A stretch of DNA of 64,000 nucleotides from Cellulophaga algicola DSM 14237 (GTDB taxonomy: Bacteria; Bacteroidota; Bacteroidia; Flavobacteriales; Flavobacteriaceae): the NCBI RefSeq assembly GCF_000186265.1, contig NC_014934.1:4092001-4156000 (forward strand), read 5' to 3'. The stretch's first letter is position 1; every line of letters begins with the position of its first letter. The position numbers were made by a program, and so were the translations under genes. Under the pieces are notes generated by a model. It made no database searches, was not told the origin of the DNA, and saw nothing but the letters and a program-made list of their open reading frames with translations. Of the stretch, positions 57,153 to 64,000 are shown piece by piece.

Positions 57153-57447
57153 TGATCAATTCTTTTAATACATCATACTTATTCGTTTGTACCTGCTTTT
57201 TTAATTTCCCGCCAGAGAAAGCAGCAAATGTTGGAAGGTTATCCACATTAGCTAATTTCCTAGATTCCGGAAATTTCTCAGCATCAGCGATTACAAACGT
57301 GATGTTTTCGTTTGTAGTTGCTTCTTTTTTAAATTTAGGCTTCATAATACGACAATTACCGCACCAAGTAGCAGAATACTGAACCACAACATTTTCATTC
57401 TGGTCAATAATTTCTTGTAAATTATCTTGTTCTAGTTCTAAAATCAT
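57133..57447 (-). CDS. Thioredoxin-family protein
   Basis: 104 residues. The redox site is ATWCGNCRIMKP, cysteines C29 and C32 (CGNC instead of the CGPC of classical thioredoxin), and the cis-proline loop DNLPTFAAF lies near residue 70. Length and fold match thioredoxin. It lies 52 bases downstream of the peroxiredoxin gene, its likely partner as electron donor. Confidence 0.9.
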   Translation of the reverse strand: MILELEQDNLQEIIDQNENVVVQYSATWCGNCRIMKPKFKKEATTNENITFVIADAEKFPESRKLANVDNLPTFAAFSGGKLKKQVQTNKYDVLKELISEVTSN

Positions 57448-57499
57448 AAGACAGATTTTTAAATTAACCCCAGAACCATAAGTAATGGGGTTTTTAAAT

Positions 57500-58144
57500 T
57501 TAGTTAATGTGATTTGCTAAATAATCTTTAGTTCCTTTAGCATTAGCTTGCATAGCATCTTTACCTTCTTCCCAGTTTGCAGGACAAACTTCGCCGTGTT
57601 TCTGTACGTGTGCATATGCGTCAATCAAACGTAAAAATTCATTCACGTTTCTACCTACTGGCATATGGTTAACGCCTTCATGGAATACAGTACCTTCTTC
57701 ATCGATTAGGTAAGTAGCTCTATAGGTTACATTATCACCTTCTACAGTAACAACACCTGTTTCATCGTTGTATTGCTCGTTAGTGATATCTAAAATACCT
57801 AATGTAGAAGATAAATTTCTGTTGCTATCTGCTAATATTGGGTACGTTACCCCTTCAATACCTCCATTGTCTTTTGCCGTACTTAACCAAGCAAAGTGTA
57901 CTTCAGGAGTATCACAAGAAGCACCAATTACTATAGTGTTTCTTTTTTCAAATTCTCCTATTGCAGCTTGAAAAGCATGTAATTCTGTAGGGCAAACAAA
58001 AGTAAAATCTTTTGGGTACCAGAAAAGAACAACTTTCTTGTTATTTTTTTGAGCCTCTTCTAAAACATTTATTTTAAAAGTATCTCCTAAATCATTCATT
58101 GCATTTACGCTTAGACTTGGAAATTTTTTACCTACTATTGACAT
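57500..58144 (-). CDS. Typical 2-Cys peroxiredoxin (AhpC/Prx)
   Basis: 214 residues. Peroxidatic C51 in FTFVCPTELHAF and resolving C187 in GEVCPANW. The layout is that of AhpC. Reduces hydrogen peroxide and organic peroxides and is probably recycled by the adjacent thioredoxin-family protein. First gene of a three-gene minus-strand operon with thioredoxin and DUF6952. Confidence 0.93.
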   Translation of the reverse strand: MSIVGKKFPSLSVNAMNDLGDTFKINVLEEAQKNNKKVVLFWYPKDFTFVCPTELHAFQAAIGEFEKRNTIVIGASCDTPEVHFAWLSTAKDNGGIEGVTYPILADSNRNLSSTLGILDITNEQYNDETGVVTVEGDNVTYRATYLIDEEGTVFHEGVNHMPVGRNVNEFLRLIDAYAHVQKHGEVCPANWEEGKDAMQANAKGTKDYLANHIN

Positions 58145-58240
58145 ATTCTATATAATTTTATGTGTTATTATCTACGGTAAAATTAAGATTAGAAAAGGAG
58201 AATAGGCGCAATAAATATTTAAAAAATTGATAGGTCTATA

Positions 58241-58277
58241 CTATTTATTGATGGTGGAAACCACATCCAACAAATAG
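58241..58277. other. Imperfect palindrome before the peroxiredoxin operon
   Basis: CTATTTATTGATGGTGG (58241-58257) pairs, with two bulges and one mismatch, with CCACATCCAACAAATAG (58261-58277) around AAA. It lies about 100 bases upstream of the peroxiredoxin start. It could be an operator or the 3' stem of the NhaC transcript (which ends at 58383). No T run. Confidence 0.4.
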
Positions 58278-58382
58278 TACGGAGTTGCTATATTTAAGCG
58301 TGGAATTTTACGATATTAGTAAAAAGGAGCTTATTATACGGCGATTATCACAGCATGGTAGTGTTCTGGTTTTGAAGAATTT

Positions 58383-59888
58383 TTATTTCGTAGTATTTTC
58401 TTTCTTCTCTCCGGTTACTAATCGTTTGATTTTGATGTTGAAACCAGCAAAGATTAAGGTCATAATAGGACTCAACCAGTTAAAGATGGCAAACACGAGG
58501 TAATCTACGACAGGAACTCCTAAAACACTACTGTGGTAAGCACCACAAGTATTCCAAGGGATTAATACAGAAGTAACCGTTCCAGAATCTTCTAGAGTTC
58601 TACTTAAATTTTCAGGAGCTAAACCTTTATCTTTATAAGCTTTAGCGAACATTTTTCCAGGGACTACAAGAGCTAAATATTGATCTGATGCAGTTACGTT
58701 TAGTGCGATACAGCTTGCTACCGTACTAGCGAATAAACTAAAAGTAGATTGTGCTAAGCTTAGTAAAGACCTGCTTATTCTTGCAAGAGCACCAATCCCA
58801 TCCATAATACCCCCAAATACCATGGCACAAATAATTAACCATATGGTTCCTAACATACCCGCCATTCCTTTTGACGCAAATAAATCGCTCAAAGCAGCAT
58901 TTTCTGTTGCAATAGCTGTTTTTACCGTGATAGCATTTAAAATACCTTTGTAAGCGGACTCAAAAGTTAATGAGGTTGCCCCCGTAAGATTCATTACAAT
59001 CTCTGGCTGAAAAATAATAGCAAAAACGCCCCCTAATAAGGTGCCTACTAATAAGGCTAAAAGAGGTGGTGCTTTTTTTAATATCAATACAATAACAACG
59101 ACAGGAACTAAAAAAAGCCATCCTGTAATATTAAAGGTAGCGTCTATGGAATTTAAAATAGATTGTGTATCTGCTGTTCCTGTAGTGTCAATATTAAACC
59201 CAAGAATTATAAAAACGATAAGTGTAACGGTTATGGTGGGTACCGTTGTGTAAAACATATATTTAATATGCGTAAACAACTCTCCTCCGGCCATAGCAGG
59301 CGCTAGGTTAGTGGTATCACTTAAGGGAGACATTTTATCCCCGAAGTAAGCTCCTGAAAGTATAGCGCCGGCAGTCATCCCTAAAGGAATCCCTAAGGTA
59401 TTACCAATACCGATTAGTGCAATACCTACAGTTGCAGAGGTCGTCCAAGAACTACCTGTAGCCACCGAGATTACCGAACAAATAATGACACATGCCGCCA
59501 AAAATATAGTTGGATTTAATACTTGTAATCCGTAATAAATCATTGATGGGATGATACCACTCACCAACCAAGTACCAGAAAGAGCGCCCACCATAAGTAA
59601 TATAAGTAGTGCCCCTGAAGTCGATTTTAGATTTTCGGCAACTTCAGCCATCATCTGTTCGTAGCTAACTTTATTAAAAAAACCTACAATAGCTGCGACT
59701 GCACCTCCTAATAACAAGATAAACTGATTAGAGCCACTCAGCGCATCATCACCAAAAACAAAAACATTATAAGCTAACATGCCTACTAATATGAATACCG
59801 GGATTAAAGCTTCCCAAATGCTTAACTCTTTATTTTCTACAATGTGTTCATTTTCAGGCCCCGAAGGATTCAAGCTTTGATTTTGCAT
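58383..59888 (-). CDS. nhaC: NhaC-family Na+/H+ antiporter
   Basis: 501 residues with about 12 membrane segments. Recognised from GSSWTTSATVGIALIG (about 145-160), GAILSGAYFGDKMSPLSDTTNLAP (about 175-198) and the tail motif SVLIPWNTCGAYHSSVLGV (about 445), which are NhaC-family signatures. Pumps sodium out in exchange for protons. It stands as a single gene. The marine setting makes sodium handling expected. Confidence 0.92.
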   Translation of the reverse strand: MQNQSLNPSGPENEHIVENKELSIWEALIPVFILVGMLAYNVFVFGDDALSGSNQFILLLGGAVAAIVGFFNKVSYEQMMAEVAENLKSTSGALLILLMVGALSGTWLVSGIIPSMIYYGLQVLNPTIFLAACVIICSVISVATGSSWTTSATVGIALIGIGNTLGIPLGMTAGAILSGAYFGDKMSPLSDTTNLAPAMAGGELFTHIKYMFYTTVPTITVTLIVFIILGFNIDTTGTADTQSILNSIDATFNITGWLFLVPVVVIVLILKKAPPLLALLVGTLLGGVFAIIFQPEIVMNLTGATSLTFESAYKGILNAITVKTAIATENAALSDLFASKGMAGMLGTIWLIICAMVFGGIMDGIGALARISRSLLSLAQSTFSLFASTVASCIALNVTASDQYLALVVPGKMFAKAYKDKGLAPENLSRTLEDSGTVTSVLIPWNTCGAYHSSVLGVPVVDYLVFAIFNWLSPIMTLIFAGFNIKIKRLVTGEKKENTTK

Positions 59889-59959
59889 TAAAAATGTGAT
59901 TTGTTATTCCGTAATAATACGATTTTGACGGTATTCCTGCAAGTGTGTTAAACGGTATT

Positions 59960-61180
59960 TTATGCGATTACATTTTCTGAAGTTAGAATGTTAAGTTCTT
60001 CCATGCATGCTTTCATAATTTTATAGGTGCGCGTAATATCATCATCTAAACCAATGGAAAAACGAATTAAGCCTTCGCCTAGTCCCATTTCCTTCTGTTC
60101 CTCCATAGGAATTTCTGAAGAAGTAGAGCTGCCAGGAGCACTAAAGAGGGTTTTGTAAAAGCCAAGGCTTACCGCTAAATAGCCTAGGTTTTTATGTTGC
60201 ATTAATTCCATTAAGCTGTTCGCCTTTTCTAGGGTGCCAACATTTAAAGTAAGCAGGCCACCATACCCATAAGCACTATTCATTTGTTTGTTCATGGTTT
60301 TATGACCGGGATGCGATGCTAAACCAGGATACGAAACGGTTAACCCATCTTCCTGAAACTTTTGGGCTAAATAAAGTGCATTCTCCGCATGTTTTTTCAT
60401 TCTAATGTGTAGCGTCCGCATGTTTTTCAAAATAGAAGCAGCGCGTAAACTATCTAAAGTACTACCTAATAACATGGCAGCGCCGCTATTTACATCTTTT
60501 AAACTCGTACAGAAATCTGTAGTACCACAAACAACACCAGCAACACAATCACTAGTCCCATTAATAAATTTTGTTAAACTATGAATCACCACATCGGCAC
60601 CTAATGTACCAGGTGTAATCGCTAACGGAGAGAAGGTATTGTCTACGATTAAAGGGAGCTTATATTTTTTTGCTAATTTTGATAGCGCTGCAATATCTGC
60701 TACTTCTAATAACGGATTGCTTACTGCTTCACAATAAATCATTTTGGTATTGGCGGTAATTGCTTTTTCTACAGCCTCAAGACTTGTGGTGTCTACAAAA
60801 GAGGTTTTTATATTGAATTTTTTAAGGAAATTCTTCATAAAAGCATAAGTCCCTCCATAGATGGTTCTACTGCTTACAATATGGTCTCCAGCATCGCATA
60901 GTTGTAGGATCACGGAAGTAATTGCGCCCATACCGCTAGCATATACATTAGCGGTTTCTGTACTTTCTAATGCGGCTAAAGCCTCGCCCAAGTACAAATT
61001 AGAAGGAGTGGAGTGTCTGCTGTATAAGTAACAACCTTCCGTATTTCCTTCAAAGGTATCAGACATGGTTTTTGCTGACATAAACGTATAGGTAGAAGAA
61101 TCTGATATAGATGGATTTACTCCTCCAAACTCTCCAAAATACTGTACATCTTGTAAACGATCTGCTGCTTTGTGGCTCAT
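59960..61180 (-). CDS. Cys/Met-metabolism PLP enzyme, methionine gamma-lyase type
   Basis: 406 residues. PLP-dependent fold type I. The PLP lysine lies in HSLTKFINGTSD (about 207) and the PLP-binding Asp in LIVDNTFSPLA (about 182). YSRHSTPSNLYLGEALAALE near 55 and SVSLGFYKTLFSAPGSSTSS near 343 are also family landmarks. Members include methionine gamma-lyase, cystathionine gamma-lyase and homocysteine synthase; the nearest impression is methionine gamma-lyase. It is divergent from an Lrp-type regulator, an arrangement known for methionine gamma-lyase (mdeA-mdeR of Pseudomonas putida), which supports the call. Confidence 0.86.
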   Translation of the reverse strand: MSHKAADRLQDVQYFGEFGGVNPSISDSSTYTFMSAKTMSDTFEGNTEGCYLYSRHSTPSNLYLGEALAALESTETANVYASGMGAITSVILQLCDAGDHIVSSRTIYGGTYAFMKNFLKKFNIKTSFVDTTSLEAVEKAITANTKMIYCEAVSNPLLEVADIAALSKLAKKYKLPLIVDNTFSPLAITPGTLGADVVIHSLTKFINGTSDCVAGVVCGTTDFCTSLKDVNSGAAMLLGSTLDSLRAASILKNMRTLHIRMKKHAENALYLAQKFQEDGLTVSYPGLASHPGHKTMNKQMNSAYGYGGLLTLNVGTLEKANSLMELMQHKNLGYLAVSLGFYKTLFSAPGSSTSSEIPMEEQKEMGLGEGLIRFSIGLDDDITRTYKIMKACMEELNILTSENVIA

Positions 61181-61214
61181 AGCTAATTTTTTATGTGGTT
61201 ATTATAAAATTGTA

Positions 61215-61320
61215 ATCCGCCAATCCAAATAGTAACAAACAATAAAAAAAAACAGTCTTGGCGGATATATCAACATTCTAATCTTTTATAAAATTAGTCA
61301 TACCCATAAAATATATCAAC
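61215..61320. promoter_or_regulatory. Operator candidates in the divergent mgl-lrp region
   Basis: ATCCGCCAA (61215-61223) and TTGGCGGAT (61258-61266) are a perfect 9-bp inverted repeat 34 bases apart, beginning 35 bases before the lyase start. ATATATCAAC is directly repeated at 61265-61274 and 61311-61320. The 243-base region should hold both promoters and the regulator's sites. The sequence is AT-rich otherwise. Confidence 0.55.
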
Positions 61321-61423
61321 GTTTACTGTTATTTACAGATTATAAAACTATAAATAATATATTTTGTAGATTTATAGTTTAAATAAGATGTCAAAATTCT
61401 TAAAATGGTGAAAATATATCCGT

Positions 61424-61885
61424 ATGAAATTAGATGAAATTGATGCAAAACTGCTCAACCTACTTCAGGCAAACAGTAAAAAAACAACTAAGGAGTATGC
61501 AAACAATCTAAATCTATCTGTTACAGCAGTTTATGAGCGGATTAAACGCTTAGAGAAATATGGTGCTATAGAAAAATATGTAGCCTTAGTTAGTAAGAAA
61601 AAGGTGAATAAGGAATTTACGGTGCTATGCCATGTAAAATTGGCACAGCATACCAAGGACTATGTTACCGATTTTGAAAAGGAAGTTGTAAAATTAAAAG
61701 AAGTGGTAGAATGTTACCATATAAGTGGTGATTATGATTATATATTAAAAGTACACGTTACCAATATGGAAGCGTATAGAGATTTTATGGTTTCTAAATT
61801 AACAGCCATTAGTCATATCGGGAGTACACAAAGTTCATTTGTTATTACAGAAGTTAAGCATACCACAGCAATTGCCATATACTAG
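61424..61885 (+). CDS. Lrp/AsnC-family transcriptional regulator
   Basis: 153 residues. The N-terminal helix-turn-helix (about 1-60, LDEIDAKLLNLLQANS, NLSVTAVYERIKRLEKYG) is followed by an RAM ligand domain (about 68-145, VVECYHISGDYDYILKV). It binds amino acids and probably controls the divergent methionine gamma-lyase-type gene, inferred from the arrangement. Confidence 0.92.
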   Translation: MKLDEIDAKLLNLLQANSKKTTKEYANNLNLSVTAVYERIKRLEKYGAIEKYVALVSKKKVNKEFTVLCHVKLAQHTKDYVTDFEKEVVKLKEVVECYHISGDYDYILKVHVTNMEAYRDFMVSKLTAISHIGSTQSSFVITEVKHTTAIAIY

Positions 61886-61939
61886 TTTAATATAACAGAA
61901 GTTTAGTGTTTTGAAGGCTTCTATGCCAGAAATTAATAC

Positions 61940-61947
61940 TAATTTTG
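61940..61947 (+). promoter_or_regulatory. Bacteroidota -7 element TAATTTTG before lpdA
   Basis: TAATTTTG matches the Bacteroidota -7 consensus TAnnTTTG exactly and lies 28 bases before the lpdA ATG. No TTG at the ideal distance upstream was seen, so the -33 part is weak. Confidence 0.45.
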
Positions 61948-61975
61948 TTATGTTTATAAAAATTAATTCAAAATT

Positions 61976-63382
61976 ATGAGTTTATACGATGTAGCCATTA
62001 TTGGTTCTGGTCCAGGTGGATATGTTGCAGCTATACGCTGTGCGCAATTAGGAATGAAAACTGCGATTATTGAAAAATATAGCACTTTAGGAGGAACTTG
62101 CTTAAATGTAGGGTGTATTCCTTCTAAGGCTTTATTAGATTCTTCGCATCACTATGAGGATGCTATAAAGCATTTTGAAGAGCATGGAATTGAGATTTCT
62201 GGTGAAATAAAACTGAATCTTGAAAAAATGATTTCTCGCAAGCAAAGCGTTGTTGATATGACAACAAAGGGTATTGAATTTTTGATGAGTAAAAATAAAA
62301 TTGATGTTTTTACAGGAACAGGAAGTTTCAAAGATGCTACTCATATTAACGTTGCTAAGAATGATGGTACTACGGAAACGATAGAAGCAAAAAATACGAT
62401 TATTGCTACAGGTTCTAAACCGTCTACATTACCATTTATCAAATTAGATAAAGAGCGTGTTATTACCTCTACAGAAGCGCTTGAGCTAAAAGAAGTGCCT
62501 AAACACATGATTGTTATCGGTGGTGGTGTTATAGGTTTAGAGCTAGGGCAAGTATATAAAAGACTTGGAGCAGAAGTTACGGTTGTTGAGTTTATGGATC
62601 GTATAATTCCAGGAATGGATGGTGCATTATCTAAAGAATTGATGAAAGTGCTTAAAAAGCAAAAAATTAAATTCCAACTTTCTCACAAGGTAAAATCTGT
62701 AGAGCGTAATGGGAATGAAATTATTGTAAAAGCTGATAATAAAAAAGGGGAAGAAATTACCTTTACAGGAGATTATTGTTTAGTTGCAGTAGGTCGTCAT
62801 GCCTATACTGATGGATTAAACCTTGAAGCTGCTGGTGTTAAATTAGAAGAAAGAGGTAGAGTAGCGGTAAATGGGCAGCTACAGACGAATGTTTCTAATA
62901 TATATGCTATTGGAGATGTTATTAAAGGTGCAATGCTAGCGCACAAGGCAGAGGAAGAAGGAACTTTAGTTGCTGAAGTATTAGCGGGTCAGAAACCACA
63001 TATTGATTATAACTTAATTCCAGGTGTTGTTTACACATGGCCAGAAGTTGCAGCCGTAGGGCAAACAGAAGAGCAATTAAAAGAAGCTGGTATTGAATAC
63101 AAAGCAGGTTCTTTTCCTATGCGTGCTTTAGGACGTTCTAGAGCAAGTGGTGATACAGACGGATTTGTGAAGATCCTTGCAGACAAAAAAACAGATGAAG
63201 TTTTAGGAGTGCATATGATTGGTGCTCGTGTTGCAGATTTAATTGCTGAAGGTGTTACAGCAATGGAGTTTAGAGCTTCTGCTGAAGATATCGCAAGAAT
63301 GAGTCATGCACACCCAACTTATGCTGAAGCGGTAAAAGAAGCTGCACTTGCAGCGACTGAAGATAGAGCGCTACACGTGTAA
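61976..63382 (+). CDS. lpdA: Dihydrolipoyl dehydrogenase
   Basis: 468 residues. FAD-binding GSGPGGYVAAIRCAQLG (10-26), redox disulfide GGTCLNVGCIPSK (C42 and C47), NAD-binding GGGVIGLELGQVYKRLGAEV (about 182-201), second FAD motif NIYAIGDVIKGAMLAHKAEEEG (about 308-329) and the catalytic HAHPTYAEAVKEA (about 442-454). It is the E3 subunit of the pyruvate and 2-oxoglutarate dehydrogenase complexes. The length and every motif are normal. Followed by its own terminator. Confidence 0.97.
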   Translation: MSLYDVAIIGSGPGGYVAAIRCAQLGMKTAIIEKYSTLGGTCLNVGCIPSKALLDSSHHYEDAIKHFEEHGIEISGEIKLNLEKMISRKQSVVDMTTKGIEFLMSKNKIDVFTGTGSFKDATHINVAKNDGTTETIEAKNTIIATGSKPSTLPFIKLDKERVITSTEALELKEVPKHMIVIGGGVIGLELGQVYKRLGAEVTVVEFMDRIIPGMDGALSKELMKVLKKQKIKFQLSHKVKSVERNGNEIIVKADNKKGEEITFTGDYCLVAVGRHAYTDGLNLEAAGVKLEERGRVAVNGQLQTNVSNIYAIGDVIKGAMLAHKAEEEGTLVAEVLAGQKPHIDYNLIPGVVYTWPEVAAVGQTEEQLKEAGIEYKAGSFPMRALGRSRASGDTDGFVKILADKKTDEVLGVHMIGARVADLIAEGVTAMEFRASAEDIARMSHAHPTYAEAVKEAALAATEDRALHV

Positions 63383-63403
63383 TCTAAAATAGAATTCATA
63401 TAG

Positions 63404-63460
63404 GCCTATCGAAATTTATATACTCGTTTTATCAGTATTTAAATTTGATAGGCTTTTTTA
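63404..63460 (+). terminator. Rho-independent terminator after lpdA
   Basis: GCCTATC (63404-63410) pairs with GATAGGC (63447-63453), extended after one bulged G by AAATTTA/TAAATTT, and is followed by a T run. Confidence 0.88.
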
Positions 63461-63547
63461 TTTTTAATAAAGTGCTTAATTTCTTTAAAAGAATGTTGAG
63501 TTCATAGAATAAAAAAATAATAGGAAGGAATATTTAAAATCTCATAG

Positions 63548-64000
63548 ATGCAGATAAATGACAAAACAGGAATAAAAAACTACCTAGCTCAGCCCAATAG
63601 GTATGATTCTATGACGTATAATCGGGCAGGTAAAAGTGGTGTTTTGCTTCCTGCAATATCATTAGGCTTATGGCATAATTTTGGTTTTGTAGATAACATT
63701 CAGAACGGACGTGAGGTTTTAAGAACGGCCTTCGATTTGGGAATAACCCATTTTGATTTAGCTAATAATTACGGACCACCTTATGGTTCTGCAGAAGAAA
63801 ACTTTGGAACAATCTTTAAAAAAGATTTTCAATCGTATCGCGATGAGTTGTTTATTGCCTCTAAAGCAGGTTACGATATGTGGCCTGGCCCATATGGTAA
63901 TTTAGGATCACGTAAATATTTAATCGCCAGTTTAGATAAAAGTCTAAAAAGAATGGGATTAGATTATGTAGATATTTTTTATCATCATAGACCAGATCCA
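63548..64000 (+). CDS. Aldo/keto reductase, YghZ/GPR type, cut by the window edge
   Basis: The first 151 codons are present and open to the last base. LPAISLGLWHNFGF, FDLGITHFDLANNYGPPYGS, the catalytic-region SKAGYDMWPGPYG and LKRMGLDYVDIFYHHR match Escherichia coli YghZ (L-glyceraldehyde 3-phosphate reductase). Asp and Tyr of the AKR catalytic set (D in HFDLANNY and the following Tyr) and the Lys in SKAG are present. The C-terminal NADPH-binding half lies outside the window. The start ATG 63548 is taken; a later ATG 21 codons in is possible. Confidence 0.9.
   Translation, partial: MQINDKTGIKNYLAQPNRYDSMTYNRAGKSGVLLPAISLGLWHNFGFVDNIQNGREVLRTAFDLGITHFDLANNYGPPYGSAEENFGTIFKKDFQSYRDELFIASKAGYDMWPGPYGNLGSRKYLIASLDKSLKRMGLDYVDIFYHHRPDP

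Overview
The window is AT-rich chromosomal DNA from a member of the Bacteroidota, most likely a marine or alga-associated Flavobacteriaceae (the kind of genome seen in Cellulophaga, Maribacter or Zobellia). The reasons are a SusC/SusD pair, a hybrid two-component regulator with Reg_prop repeats, a type IX secretion (T9SS) C-terminal sorting domain, a flavobacterial RibBA with a degraded GTP cyclohydrolase half, a DUF6952-type gene beside thioredoxin, and very few Shine-Dalgarno sequences. The species call is inference.

Layout. 0.5-1.6 kb: a small unknown gene and a peroxiredoxin. 2.5-17.1 kb: a polysaccharide utilisation locus (PUL) with a GH2 glycosidase, a GH5 lipoprotein, SusD, SusC, a hybrid sensor/AraC regulator (all minus strand) and a divergent PKD-CBM6 lipoprotein (plus strand). 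The susC and CBM6 promoters share a CCCCTA - 40/41 nt - CATATTTGTG arrangement, so the regulator probably controls both. 17.4-27.1 kb: mostly single genes, namely an MFS exporter, an ankyrin protein, an SH3-like secreted protein, a left-handed beta-helix protein, an alpha/beta hydrolase, several unknowns and a T9SS-secreted right-handed beta-helix protein.

27.8-47.7 kb is an accessory defence and toxin island ending next to tRNA-Ser. It holds an orphan LuxR-type HTH, a Fic gene broken by a one-base frameshift behind an operator array, a RhuM-Fic/DOC gene flanked by two decayed DOC copies, a duplicated sequence block split by a membrane-protein gene, and a long same-strand array. The array is hsdR (nonsense codon at codon 30), an AlbA/HATPase protein with an ELQQ tandem repeat, hsdM, hsdS, a Septu-like ATPase plus HNH pair, a scar copy of a GIY-YIG gene start, a small unknown, two tandem DUF262 (GmrSD-family) proteins and a GIY-YIG/DUF4357 nuclease. 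This is the most unusual part of the window: four nuclease chemistries in one array, with the type I nuclease apparently disarmed while its methylation and specificity genes stay intact.

48-64 kb is core housekeeping: nitroreductase, DegT aminotransferase, a minus-strand cluster (ftsK-lolA-lptF/G-ribBA), dgkA, tpx, a peroxiredoxin-thioredoxin-DUF6952 cluster, an NhaC antiporter, a methionine gamma-lyase family enzyme divergent from an Lrp-type regulator, lpdA, and the 5' part of an aldo/keto reductase cut by the window edge. No CRISPR array, rRNA, integrase or transposase was seen.
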